Positions 9,283 to 19,330 of a DNA stretch of 64,000 bases are shown here, in pieces. Every line of letters starts with the position of its first letter. The stretch's first letter is position 1. The DNA is from Rugamonas rubra (GTDB lineage Bacteria > Pseudomonadota > Gammaproteobacteria > Burkholderiales > Burkholderiaceae_D), in the NCBI RefSeq assembly GCF_900114705.1, contig NZ_FOTW01000012.1, positions 146,441 through 210,440 of the forward strand, in the 5' to 3' direction. The notes under the pieces are model-generated. The model worked only from the letters and a program-made list of their open reading frames with translations, did not search any database and was not told the DNA's origin. The translations under genes and the position numbers were made by a program.

Positions 9283-9963
9283 TTACAAACGTTGCGACGG
9301 TATTGTCGTCGTTCTTTTCGAAAATGCCAGGTATAAATCGTGCAGGCGCTCGATTTGCGGCGCCAAGTCGGCGATGTCGCCCTCGTTGCTGACGATGTCG
9401 TCGGCCAGCTCTCGGCGCAACTGGCGCGGCACCTGAGTCGCCATAATGGCCTTGACTTGGGCTTCTGGCAAGCCATTGCGCGCCATCACGCGGGCGATCT
9501 GCAGGCTTTCCGGGCAGTCGACGGCCAGCACCCGGGCCACCCGGGCGCGCCAGCTGCCCGACTCGAACAGCAGCGGCACGGCATAGATCACATAGCTGCC
9601 GGTGGCGGTGGCGGCCGCCGCCAGCGCGGCGTCGCGGATGCGCGGATGCAGGATGGCCTCCAGCCTGGCCTTGGCCGCCGGCTCGGCGAACACCAGGGCG
9701 CGCATGCGGGCGCGGTCGAGCGCGCCGTCGGCGGCGGCGAACTCGGCGCCGAACTCGGCGACGATGGCGGCCATGGCATCGCCGCCCGGCCCGGTCAGGG
9801 CGTGGGCGATCTGGTCGGTGTCGACGATGGTCGCGCCGCGCGCGGCGAACATGTCGGCGACGGTGCTCTTGCCGCAACCGATGCCGCCGGTCAGGCCGAC
9901 GGCGAAGGGCGCGGGGGAAACGGCTGGGGGCGGGGCGGCGGCGGTATCGGCGGACATGGTCAT
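9283..9963 (-). CDS. coaE: Dephospho-CoA kinase
   Basis: Final step of coenzyme A synthesis, phosphorylating dephospho-CoA. The P-loop is GLTGGIGCGKST near residue 24, followed by VDTDQIAHALT, HPRIRDAAL and VPLLFES, all family hallmarks. It is 226 residues, slightly long because of about 20 Ala/Pro-rich residues at the N-terminus. The gene starts 8 bp after the pilD stop, so the two are an operon. Confidence 0.95.
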   Translation of the reverse strand: MTMSADTAAAPPPAVSPAPFAVGLTGGIGCGKSTVADMFAARGATIVDTDQIAHALTGPGGDAMAAIVAEFGAEFAAADGALDRARMRALVFAEPAAKARLEAILHPRIRDAALAAAATATGSYVIYAVPLLFESGSWRARVARVLAVDCPESLQIARVMARNGLPEAQVKAIMATQVPRQLRRELADDIVSNEGDIADLAPQIERLHDLYLAFSKRTTTIPSQRL

Positions 9964-9971
9964 GGTTGCTC

Positions 9972-10841
9972 TCAGCCCAGCAGGCCGAGGGTAAAGGCGG
10001 AAATCGAATTGCCGTACAATATGGCGATCAGCCCGGCGGCGGCCAAATAGGGGCCGAAGGGGATCGGGTTGTTGCGGCCGTGGCGGGCGAAGACGATCAG
10101 GCTGATGCCGACCAGCGCGCCGACCACCGAGGACAACAGGATGATGGTCGGCAGCATGGCCCAGCCCAGCCAGGCGCCCAGCGCGGCCAGCAGTTTGAAG
10201 TCACCATACCCCATTCCCTCCTTGCCCGTCGCCAGCTTGAACAGCCAGTAGATGCTCCACAACGCCAGATAGCCGGCCGCCGCGCCGACCACGGCGTCGT
10301 GCAGCGGCACGAAGGTGCCGTTCAGGTTGACCAGCAGGCCGGCCCACAGCAGCGGGTAGGTCAGGTCGTCGGGCAGCAGCTGGGTGTCGGCGTCGATGAA
10401 GGTCATGGCGATCAGGCTGTACAGGAAGAACAGCGCGGCCAGGCCGGCCCAGCCGCTGCCCAGGCGCCACACCAGCAGGGCCGACAGCAGGCCGGTGAGC
10501 AGTTCGACGGCCGGGTAGCGCGGCGAGATCGGCGCCCGGCAGGCGCTGCACTTGCCGCGCAGCACGAGCCAGCTGAGCAGGGGGATGTTTTCCAGCGCGG
10601 TGATCTGGTGGCCGCAGTGCGGGCAGGCCGAGCGCGGCACCATCAGGTTGAAGCGTTCGGCGTGGGGCGCCTCGCGGCCGCTCTCGACGGCGACGTAGTT
10701 GTCCGATTCGCGCTGCATCATCTTCGGCACGCGGTAGATCACCACGTTGAGGAAGCTGCCGATCAGCAGGCCGAACAGGCCGGCCAGCAGGCTGATGGCG
10801 AAGTCGGCCGGGGCGGCGAACAGCAGGGGGTGTGGGGACAT
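9972..10841 (-). CDS. pilD: Type IV prepilin peptidase / N-methyltransferase
   Basis: Inner-membrane aspartyl protease that cuts and methylates prepilins. The start is placed at MSPHPLLFAAPADF, giving 289 residues; a longer in-frame version would add about 100 Arg-rich residues unlike the family. Seen are the N-terminal GSFLNVVIYRVP, the cysteine pairs CPHC and CSAC of the methylase domain, and the catalytic aspartates in FIDADTQLLPDD and MGYGDFKLLAALG. It has about eight membrane segments. In relatives it normally follows pilB-pilC directly; here some 5.4 kb separates it from pilC. Confidence 0.95.
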   Translation of the reverse strand: MSPHPLLFAAPADFAISLLAGLFGLLIGSFLNVVIYRVPKMMQRESDNYVAVESGREAPHAERFNLMVPRSACPHCGHQITALENIPLLSWLVLRGKCSACRAPISPRYPAVELLTGLLSALLVWRLGSGWAGLAALFFLYSLIAMTFIDADTQLLPDDLTYPLLWAGLLVNLNGTFVPLHDAVVGAAAGYLALWSIYWLFKLATGKEGMGYGDFKLLAALGAWLGWAMLPTIILLSSVVGALVGISLIVFARHGRNNPIPFGPYLAAAGLIAILYGNSISAFTLGLLG

Positions 10842-11073
10842 CGTATCGGCTTCCGCGTTCGGTGGGCCCGGGCGCGTGGTCTCGGCGAGGCGGCGGCGGG
10901 CGAATTCCCGTATTAAAACACGGCGCGCCCGGCGGCGGCGAGGCGCGGCCGGTGAATTTTGCTTTTTTGCACCACGCGGCTGGCGCAAGCGCCCGGCGCC
11001 GGGCGGGCGGGGCGCCGTGGCCGGCACGCACTTCGTGTCGCCGCCGGGCGGCCCGGCGGCGACGCGGGACTGC

Positions 11074-11658
11074 TTAGTTCGGTTCGGTGCCGTCGCCGAC
11101 TTCGCTTTCCGGATCGAACGAGAAGACGCGCAGCTCGGCCGGGCGGACATCGCCGAAGTCGAGTCGCACGGTGACGATGAAGGACAGTTCCCAGCGGCCC
11201 TGCGGCTTGGCCACTTCCAGCTCGCCCTGCCAGACTTGCTTGACGCGGTGCGCGTGCGGACGGGTCGGGTGCGGCTCCTTGCACGAGACCACCTCGAACT
11301 TGTTGGGCAGGACGTAGACGGCGCGGTCGATGCCGCAGAACGGCGAGGGCTCGGCGTACTTCAGCGGCAGCTTGGCGCCGATCTGGATGATCTGCGGGTT
11401 GGTCAGCAGGCAGCAGTCGACCACTTCGAAGCTGCGGAAACCGCTGGTGTGGCTGCCCAGGCCGTCGATCTCGACGTGCAGCATCTCACCCGGCTGGAAC
11501 AGGATACCGCCGGCGTGGTCGCCCTTGGCCGGACGTGAATTCGGCAGGAACTCCCAGTCCAGCGCGTCGCTGGTCTGGTTGGCGTCGAACGATACCTTCA
11601 ACAATACTTCTTTGCGTACTTTGTCTTCCGTGTTGACCGCTTGCGCTTCCAGTTTCAT
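11074..11658 (-). CDS. Unrecognised 194-residue protein coupled to a Ser/Thr kinase
   Basis: I do not recognise the family. The protein has no signal peptide or membrane segment, is mixed alpha/beta in character, and carries paired cysteines in VDCCLLTNP. Its acidic C-terminus ends ESEVGDGTEPN. Its start codon overlaps the stop of the upstream kinase gene by 4 bp (ATGA), so translation is coupled and a functional link with the kinase, as substrate or partner, is a fair inference. Base composition matches the neighbours. Confidence 0.75.
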   Translation of the reverse strand: MKLEAQAVNTEDKVRKEVLLKVSFDANQTSDALDWEFLPNSRPAKGDHAGGILFQPGEMLHVEIDGLGSHTSGFRSFEVVDCCLLTNPQIIQIGAKLPLKYAEPSPFCGIDRAVYVLPNKFEVVSCKEPHPTRPHAHRVKQVWQGELEVAKPQGRWELSFIVTVRLDFGDVRPAELRVFSFDPESEVGDGTEPN

Positions 11659-13808
11659 TGTGCACTTTCAAGGAGGAGAGATTGATAATGGGGATCGCGC
11701 CGCAACGCGATCAGGTCGGGCTCGCTGTCGATCAAATGGGCCGGATAGCCCAAGGTGCTCGCCCGGATCAGCGCGGCGATGGCGGACTGGCGCCTAGCGC
11801 TCAGCTCGTATGCCAGCGCCGCGCGGAATTGGATATCGGGGCTGGCCGGCGCCCGCGTCAGCGCCCTCTCGGTCCAGGCCAGCGCGCCGGGCGCGTCGCC
11901 AAGGCGGACCCGGTACCAGCCCATGCGCGAGGCCAGGGTGGCATTGTCGGGCGCGCGCTCGAGCTGCGGCGCGAGCAGGTCGCTGGCGCGCTGGTAGGCC
12001 TGGCGCGAGTCGTCCTCGCGGCCGGGCAGCCAGCGCAGCGCATCGGCCAGGTTGGCCCATCTCAGATAGTCGTTCGGGCTGCCCTTGGCCGACGAGACGG
12101 CGCGCTCGAAGGCCTGGGCGGCGCCGGCGTAGTCGGCGCGGGCGAACAGCGTGGTGCCCAGGTTGGTGTACAGGCGCCCGTTTGGCCGAACCTGCAGGCC
12201 CTGTTGCAACACCTGCAGCGCCTCGTCGTTGCGGCCCTGGCGCAGCAGCGCCGCGTTCAGGTTGGCGTAGGCGTACACGGCGTCCGGTTCGAGTTGCAGG
12301 CTCAGGCGGAAGGCCGTCTCGGCGGCCGTGTAGTCGGCCTGCTGGAAGCGCAGCGAGCCGAGCAGGTCGGCCAGGCGCCGTTCGCGCGGATGCAGTTGGC
12401 GCGCCTGTTGCAGCAGCGCTTCGGCCTCGTCGAAGCGGCGTAGGCCGAGCAGGGCCTGGATCTTTCCGGCCAGCGCCAGCAGAGCCTGCGGATCGAGTTC
12501 GAGCGCGCGCTTGAAGTGCGGCAGCGCGGCTTCATTCTGGCCCGCCACCCGCAGCGCCTCACCTTGGGCGACGTGGGCCAGCGCCAGCTGGTCGTCCAGC
12601 CGCAGCGCCTGCTGGGCGCTGGCGTTGGCCTGCGCCAACAGGGCTGGATCGCGGCCGTCGCCGCCGTAGCGAAAGCTGTAGGCGATCGACAAACCGGCGG
12701 CGGCGCTGGCTTGGCGCGGATTCTGCTTCAGGATCGCAAGGAAGGCGTTGTCGGCCTCGGTCAGGCTGCCGTCGCGGTCGTAGTGGCTCAGCGCTTCCCA
12801 GCCGGCCTGCAACGTCTGCGCCGGCGCCAGCATGGGGTGCCAGCGTTCCAGCGGCGCCAGCAGCCACAGCGCGCCGCCCAGCAGGGCGACGGCGGCGCCG
12901 GCAGCAACGGCGCCGCGCCAGCCGCGCCAGCGCCACCGCGCCGCCGCAGCCGCCGCCGCCGGGGTGTCCGGCGCGCGCAGCGCGGCGATGCGCTGGCGCA
13001 CCGCCGCCATGCTGCGCAGCCGCTGGCTGGGGTCGCGCGCCGTCATCGCCCGCACCAGCGCCACGCTGGTGGCCGGCACCTCGGGCGGGAAGGGCCAGCG
13101 CGTCGAGCAGGACTGCAGGTGGGCGGCGGCCAGCGCCAGGCCGTCGAGGTCGGCGAACGGGCGGCTGCCGGCCAGCATCTCGTACAACATGGCGCCGAGG
13201 GCGTATATGTCGGCGCCGACGCTGGGCGGCTGGCCGCCTAGGCGCTCGGGCGCCATGTAGGCGATGGTGCCGTCGCTGTGGTCGGTCGTCGAGGACTGGT
13301 TGGCCAAGGGGTTGATCTGGCGTGCCAGGCCGAAGTCGAGGATGCGTGGCGCACCGGACGGTTCGATGATCAGGTTGGACGGCTTCAGGTCGCCGTGCAC
13401 CAGGCCGCTGGCGTGCGCCTCGGCCATGGCGGCGGCGATCTGGTCGACGATCGCCAGCGCCTGCTCGGGGCTCAGCGAACGCTCCAGCATGTGCTGGCGC
13501 AGCGTGCTGCCCTGCACCAGTTCCATGACGATGGCCTGGCTGGCGCCGCCCCCGGCCACCGAGAAGATTTTGACGAAGGCGCTGTGGCTGAGCGCGGCGG
13601 CCAGCCGCGCTTCGCGGATCAGGCGTTCCGGGTCGAGCGCGGCGGCACCCAGTTTGAGCTGCTTGATCGCCACGGCGCGGCACAGCGTGGCGTCCCAGGC
13701 TTCGAACACCTGGCCATAGCCGCCCTCGCCGAGCCGGCCACGGATCTCGTAGTGATCCGGCAGTTCGGCATCGAGGGCGCTGTGTTGCAAGTTGATCGAG
13801 GCAGCCAC
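11655..13808 (-). CDS. Hanks-type Ser/Thr protein kinase with C-terminal TPR repeats
   Basis: A 717-residue membrane-anchored kinase. The N-terminal kinase domain (about 20-280) has GRLGEGGYGQVFEAW, the ATP lysine in VAIKQLK, catalytic HGDLKPSNLI (Gly in place of the Arg of the HRD motif), ILDFGLAR, and YMAPERLGG. A single membrane segment near 298-320 is followed by about 400 residues of tetratricopeptide repeats (for example AEGEALRVAGQNEAALPHFK), which should bind proteins on the far side of the membrane. It is first of a two-gene unit with the unknown gene 11074-11658. The signal and targets are unknown. Confidence 0.92.
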   Translation of the reverse strand: MAASINLQHSALDAELPDHYEIRGRLGEGGYGQVFEAWDATLCRAVAIKQLKLGAAALDPERLIREARLAAALSHSAFVKIFSVAGGGASQAIVMELVQGSTLRQHMLERSLSPEQALAIVDQIAAAMAEAHASGLVHGDLKPSNLIIEPSGAPRILDFGLARQINPLANQSSTTDHSDGTIAYMAPERLGGQPPSVGADIYALGAMLYEMLAGSRPFADLDGLALAAAHLQSCSTRWPFPPEVPATSVALVRAMTARDPSQRLRSMAAVRQRIAALRAPDTPAAAAAAARWRWRGWRGAVAAGAAVALLGGALWLLAPLERWHPMLAPAQTLQAGWEALSHYDRDGSLTEADNAFLAILKQNPRQASAAAGLSIAYSFRYGGDGRDPALLAQANASAQQALRLDDQLALAHVAQGEALRVAGQNEAALPHFKRALELDPQALLALAGKIQALLGLRRFDEAEALLQQARQLHPRERRLADLLGSLRFQQADYTAAETAFRLSLQLEPDAVYAYANLNAALLRQGRNDEALQVLQQGLQVRPNGRLYTNLGTTLFARADYAGAAQAFERAVSSAKGSPNDYLRWANLADALRWLPGREDDSRQAYQRASDLLAPQLERAPDNATLASRMGWYRVRLGDAPGALAWTERALTRAPASPDIQFRAALAYELSARRQSAIAALIRASTLGYPAHLIDSEPDLIALRRDPHYQSLLLESAQ

Positions 13809-13995
13809 TATTCGTCTTCCAGCCGCGCGCAGGCAGCATATTTGCGAAATACTATTGAATCACAGATATCATTATTGCTATGGCAATATTTCAATCATGT
13901 TGCAATTAAACTACGTTTAACAATGGGCAATGTTAATTGATGGTAGCACTTCTTGCCAAGCTGTTATTTCGACCAGTAGTTACCGGCCGCCGCGC

Positions 13996-14622
13996 TCAAA
14001 CGCCTATGTGGCGGCTGGCGGCGGCGGACGGGGTAGGCGGCGCCACGTCGAGCGGCGCGGCGCGGTAGTCGGCGATCGAGGCCAGCGCCCGCGTGCGCGA
14101 CACCAGCTCCGGCCAGGGCTCGGCCCACACCTCGGCGTACAGACGCTCGCCCGGCGCCTGCACGGCGAAGGCGAGGTTTTCCCGCCCGGGGGTGAATTCG
14201 CATTGGATGCCGGGCTTGTTGCCGCGCGCGTCGCAGCGATACCAACTGTGGCCATCCAGCCACAGCGCCACCAGCCCGTGGCTGCAGAAGGCGGCGCCGG
14301 CCTCGTCGAACAGCAGGCGCTGGTAGCAGAAGCCGGCCGGAATGCCGTGCCGGCGCAGCAGGGCGACCAGCAGGTGGCTTTTCGCCGTGCACAGGCCGGT
14401 GCCGGCGGCCAGCACCTCGGAGGCGACGCAGGTGACCTCGTCGCGGTTGAAGTCGATGCTGTGCTCGATGTGGTCGCGCACCCAGTCGAAGCAGTTGCGC
14501 GCCGTTTCCTCGGCGTTGGCGCCGGCCAAGCTGCGCGCCAGCGCGGCGATGGCCGGATGGTCGTGGTCGACGATGGCGCTGCGGGCGAGGAAGTCGGCGG
14601 GGATGTCTATTGTGTTGTGCAT
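13996..14622 (-). CDS. Transglutaminase-like cysteine protease-fold protein
   Basis: A 208-residue cytoplasmic protein with the transglutaminase-core triad: Cys in TGLCTAKSHLL, His in SHGLVALWL and Asp in WYRCDARGNK. Bacterial members are usually peptidases or peptide-modifying enzymes rather than cross-linkers. The start at MHNTIDIPADF is the first ATG that keeps the domain intact; no strong ribosome site is seen. It lies 92 bp downstream of the arginase-family gene and is probably co-transcribed with it. The substrate is unknown. Confidence 0.8.
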   Translation of the reverse strand: MHNTIDIPADFLARSAIVDHDHPAIAALARSLAGANAEETARNCFDWVRDHIEHSIDFNRDEVTCVASEVLAAGTGLCTAKSHLLVALLRRHGIPAGFCYQRLLFDEAGAAFCSHGLVALWLDGHSWYRCDARGNKPGIQCEFTPGRENLAFAVQAPGERLYAEVWAEPWPELVSRTRALASIADYRAAPLDVAPPTPSAAASRHIGV

Positions 14623-14714
14623 GGTGGTTGTGGTCAAGGTTGGGGCGCGCGCGGCGCCGTTCGGCTGGGCGGCGCTGGCCGCCGTGGAAAATTGGGTGGT
14701 CGCGGACGGCCGAC

Positions 14715-15545
14715 TCAGGCGCCGGCCGGCAGGCGCTCGAGCAGGGGCCGCAGCGCGTCGAGCAGCGCGGCCGGCGAGACCGGCGCGCCGCCGGCCTGCC
14801 AGGCGTGCTCGAACTCGGCGATCTCGACGCCGACCAGCTCGTGCTCGGCGACGACGGCGCAGGCGGCGCCCAGCTCGGCCAGCGACAGCCCGCCTGTGCA
14901 GCGGTAGTCGGTCGGCACGATACCCGGCTCGAGCACGTCGCAGTCGAGGTGGAGGTAGACCGGCCGGCCGGCGATGGCGCGGCGCAGTTCGTCGGCCAGT
15001 CCGGCGCCGGCGGTCACCAGCCGCAGCGTGCCGGCGTCGATCAGCGCCTGCTCTGCCGGGTCGATGTCGCGGCCGCCGACCAGCACCACGTTGCCGACGG
15101 CCAGGCCGGCGCCCAGCCCGGAGTCCCACAGGCCGCAGGCGCCGGCCAGCACCATGCCGCCCAGATAGCCGCTGGCGCTGGTGTGCGGCGTGTGGAAGTC
15201 GGCGTGGGCGTCGAACCAGACCACGCAGGCGTCGGGCCGCTGGCTGGCGACGACGGGCAGCATGGCCAGCGAGACGGCGCAGCGGGTCGCCGCCGTCAGC
15301 GGCACGGCGCCCCGGCGCAGGATGGCGGCATGGTGCTCGGCCAGTGCGCGCAGCGCCGGCAGGGCCGCGTCCAGCTCGCTGCGCCAGCCGCTGTTGAGGG
15401 CTGGCTCGGGTCGGCCGATGACGCTGGCCGGCAGGCCCAGCCGCGCCGCCAGCATGGCGCCGACCGCCGCCGCGCCCGGCATGGCCAGATCGTTGTGGTC
15501 GCCAGCCCTGGCTTGGAACACTGTCAATGCGATTTCTTTGCTCAC
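14715..15545 (-). CDS. Arginase/ureohydrolase-family protein
   Basis: A 276-residue protein of the ureohydrolase fold. Metal-site motifs are WFDAHADFHT and HLDCDVLEP, and SGYLGGMVLAGACG matches one arginase subfamily. The first metal motif of true arginases (GGDH) is not present; the aligned stretch reads TAATRCAVSLAML, so the metal site or substrate may differ from arginase and agmatinase. The paired transglutaminase-like gene downstream hints at action on a modified amino acid or peptide. I do not assign a specific substrate. Confidence 0.75.
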   Translation of the reverse strand: MSKEIALTVFQARAGDHNDLAMPGAAAVGAMLAARLGLPASVIGRPEPALNSGWRSELDAALPALRALAEHHAAILRRGAVPLTAATRCAVSLAMLPVVASQRPDACVVWFDAHADFHTPHTSASGYLGGMVLAGACGLWDSGLGAGLAVGNVVLVGGRDIDPAEQALIDAGTLRLVTAGAGLADELRRAIAGRPVYLHLDCDVLEPGIVPTDYRCTGGLSLAELGAACAVVAEHELVGVEIAEFEHAWQAGGAPVSPAALLDALRPLLERLPAGA

Positions 15546-15770
15546 GTCTATATTTTTATCGGAAGGGAAAGAGTGGGGATGTCGCCTATCTCAAGGCAAG
15601 GCGCGGGTCACTGCGATATCGTATTGTTAATTTTGACAGAAATTTGGTAAACGGGTTGAATCAAGCTGAGAAGTGGCAGCACTGCAATACCTGCGGGAAA
15701 GCTGAGACGACATGGGCGACTCGGTGTTCAATTTCGATAGATATCCTGTTATCGCCCGATTACAATTTAT

Positions 15771-15854
15771 ATGTACACGATCAAATATCTCCCAGAATTT
15801 GCGAACTGGCTGGGTAGCATAGCGGACGCCAAAGTGCGCGGTGTCGTGGTCTAG
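15771..15854 (+). pseudogene. Truncated RelE/HigB-type toxin remnant
   Basis: An ATG opens a 27-codon frame whose product begins MYTIKYLPEFANWLGSIADA, matching by family knowledge the N-terminus of phage Gp49/HI1419-type toxins, normally about 95-100 residues. It stops at TAG 10 bp before the antitoxin start. The shine-dalgarno site of the antitoxin is in place, so the simplest reading is an internal deletion that removed most of the toxin and kept the gene junction. The missing part includes the usual catalytic region, so the product should be inactive. Confidence 0.65.
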
Positions 15855-15864
15855 GAGGCATACC

Positions 15865-16203
15865 ATGAGCAATCGAATCAATGTGGCGGAGCTGCCGGAC
15901 TTCGACGCGGCCCCTTATCTCGACAGCGCCGAAGCAATCGCCGCATACCTCACCGACATTCTGGAAGCGAACGATGCCTCTCTGCTGGCTGCCGCCTTGG
16001 GCGACATCACGCGGGCCCGCGGCGTGGCAGAGGTGGCGAAGTCGGCCGGCATCTCGTGCGAGGCGCTGCACAAGGCGTTGCGTGCCGATAGCACACCTCG
16101 CTTCGATACGATCAGCCGGATCTGCATGGCGCTCGGCGTGCGGCTGGTGGCGCAGCCGCTGCCAGCCGATGTGGCGCTGGCGAGCCAGCTCGCCGGCGCC
16201 TAG
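15865..16203 (+). CDS. HigA/HI1420-type addiction-module antitoxin
   Basis: A 112-residue helix-turn-helix protein (VAEVAKSAGISCEALHKALR, then PRFDTISRICMALGVRLVA) of the type normally encoded directly behind a RelE-like toxin. AGGAGG lies at good spacing before the ATG. The toxin gene in front is reduced to 27 codons, leaving an orphan antitoxin that could still bind its own promoter or neutralise related toxins elsewhere. It ends 9 bp from the convergent end of pilC. Confidence 0.85.
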   Translation: MSNRINVAELPDFDAAPYLDSAEAIAAYLTDILEANDASLLAAALGDITRARGVAEVAKSAGISCEALHKALRADSTPRFDTISRICMALGVRLVAQPLPADVALASQLAGA

Positions 16204-16212
16204 CCGCGCCGC

Positions 16213-17430
16213 CTACACCACCGAGCCGAGCTTGAAGATCGGCAGGTACATCGCCACCACCAGGCCGCCGATCAGCACGCCCAGGATGACCATGATCAGC
16301 GGCTCCATCAGGCTCGACAGCGAGGCCACCGCCTCGTCGACCTCCTCCTCGTAGAAGTCGGCCACCTTGCCCAGCATGGCGTCGAGCGAGCCGGACTCCT
16401 CGCCGATGGCGACCATCTGCGTCACCATGTTGGGGAACACGTCGGCGTTCTGCATCGCCACCGTCAGGCTGGTGCCGGTGCTGACTTCGTTCTGGATGCG
16501 CCGCGTGGCGTCCAGGTAGACGGCGTTGCCGGCGGCGCCGCCGACCGAGTCGAGCGACTCGACCAGCGGCACGCCGGCGGCGAACATGGTGGCCAGGGTG
16601 CGGGTCCAGCGGGCGATGGTGGCCTTGCGGATCACCTCGCCGAAGATGGGCAGCTTGAGCAGCAGAATGTCCATGTTGCGCTGCACCTTGGGCGAGCGCT
16701 GCCAGGCCTGGAAGAAGAAGTACACGCTGCCGAAGATGCTGCCGAAGATCAAATACCAGTAGCGCACGAAGTACTCGGAGACGGCCATGACGAACAGCGT
16801 CGGCGCCGGCAGGTTGGCGCCGAAGCTGGCGAACACCTCCTTGAAGGCCGGCACCACCCAGATCATGATGACGGCCGTGACGATGAAGGCGATGGCCAGG
16901 ATCGACACCGGGTACATCAGCGCCGACTTGATCTTGGCCTTCATCGCCAGGGTCTTTTCCTTGTAGATCGCCAGCCGGGTCAGCAGGTCCTCCAAAATGC
17001 CGGCCTGCTCGCCGGCGCCGACCAGGTTGCAGAACAGTGGGTCGAAGTACAGCGGGAACTTGCGGAAGGCCTGGTTCAGGCTGGTGCCGGTCTCGATGTC
17101 GGCGCGCAGGTCCATCACCAGCTTGGACACGGACGGGTTGGAATGGCCCTTGCCGACGATGTCGAACGATTGCAGCAGCGGCACGCCGGCCTTCATCATC
17201 GTCGCCAACTGGCGGGTGAACAGGGAGATGTCCTTGTCGGTGATCTTCTTGCCGCTGCGGTAGACCTTCTTCTTGACCTTGGTCACCATGATGCCCTGCC
17301 GCCGCAGCGTCACGTTGACCACGGCCTCGCCGCCGGCGCGCAGCTCGCCGCGCACCGTCTTGCCGCTCTTGTCCTTGCCCTCCCAGGCGAAGACCGATTC
17401 CTTGACCTGGTTGCCGCTCGATGTCGCCAT
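16213..17430 (-). CDS. pilC: Type IV pilus inner-membrane platform protein PilC
   Basis: A 405-residue platform protein of the type IV pilus motor. It has two repeated GspF domains: the first begins LFTRQLATMMKAGVPLLQSF, the second RWTRTLATMFAAGVPLVESL. There are three membrane segments, including MYPVSILAIAFIVTAVIMIW and the C-terminal LIMVILGVLIGGLVVAMYLP. It lies 10 bp after pilB in the same operon. pilD, the usual next gene, is displaced to 10.8 kb. Confidence 0.96.
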   Translation of the reverse strand: MATSSGNQVKESVFAWEGKDKSGKTVRGELRAGGEAVVNVTLRRQGIMVTKVKKKVYRSGKKITDKDISLFTRQLATMMKAGVPLLQSFDIVGKGHSNPSVSKLVMDLRADIETGTSLNQAFRKFPLYFDPLFCNLVGAGEQAGILEDLLTRLAIYKEKTLAMKAKIKSALMYPVSILAIAFIVTAVIMIWVVPAFKEVFASFGANLPAPTLFVMAVSEYFVRYWYLIFGSIFGSVYFFFQAWQRSPKVQRNMDILLLKLPIFGEVIRKATIARWTRTLATMFAAGVPLVESLDSVGGAAGNAVYLDATRRIQNEVSTGTSLTVAMQNADVFPNMVTQMVAIGEESGSLDAMLGKVADFYEEEVDEAVASLSSLMEPLIMVILGVLIGGLVVAMYLPIFKLGSVV

Positions 17431-17440
17431 GGTGCCTGTC

Positions 17441-19165
<1,725 letters not shown>

Positions 19166-19330
19166 GGATGCGCGCCATCAGGAAGACTTCGGTGGGAGAG
19201 TTGCTGCGCCGGCAGGGCCGGTCGTCAACGCTCCATCCGATGATGCCCCCGGGGTTGCGCTTTGTAAAGCATTTGTCTCTTAGACGAAACAATCGTGCGC
19301 GCCGGCACCGGCGTCGGCGGGGGAGCGGCC

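Noticed and set aside
15546..15770. Possible small gene or toxin fragment upstream of the toxin stub (frame starting near 15527).
   Set aside because: The frame starts inside the arginase-family gene on the other strand and shows no convincing similarity to the missing toxin portion.
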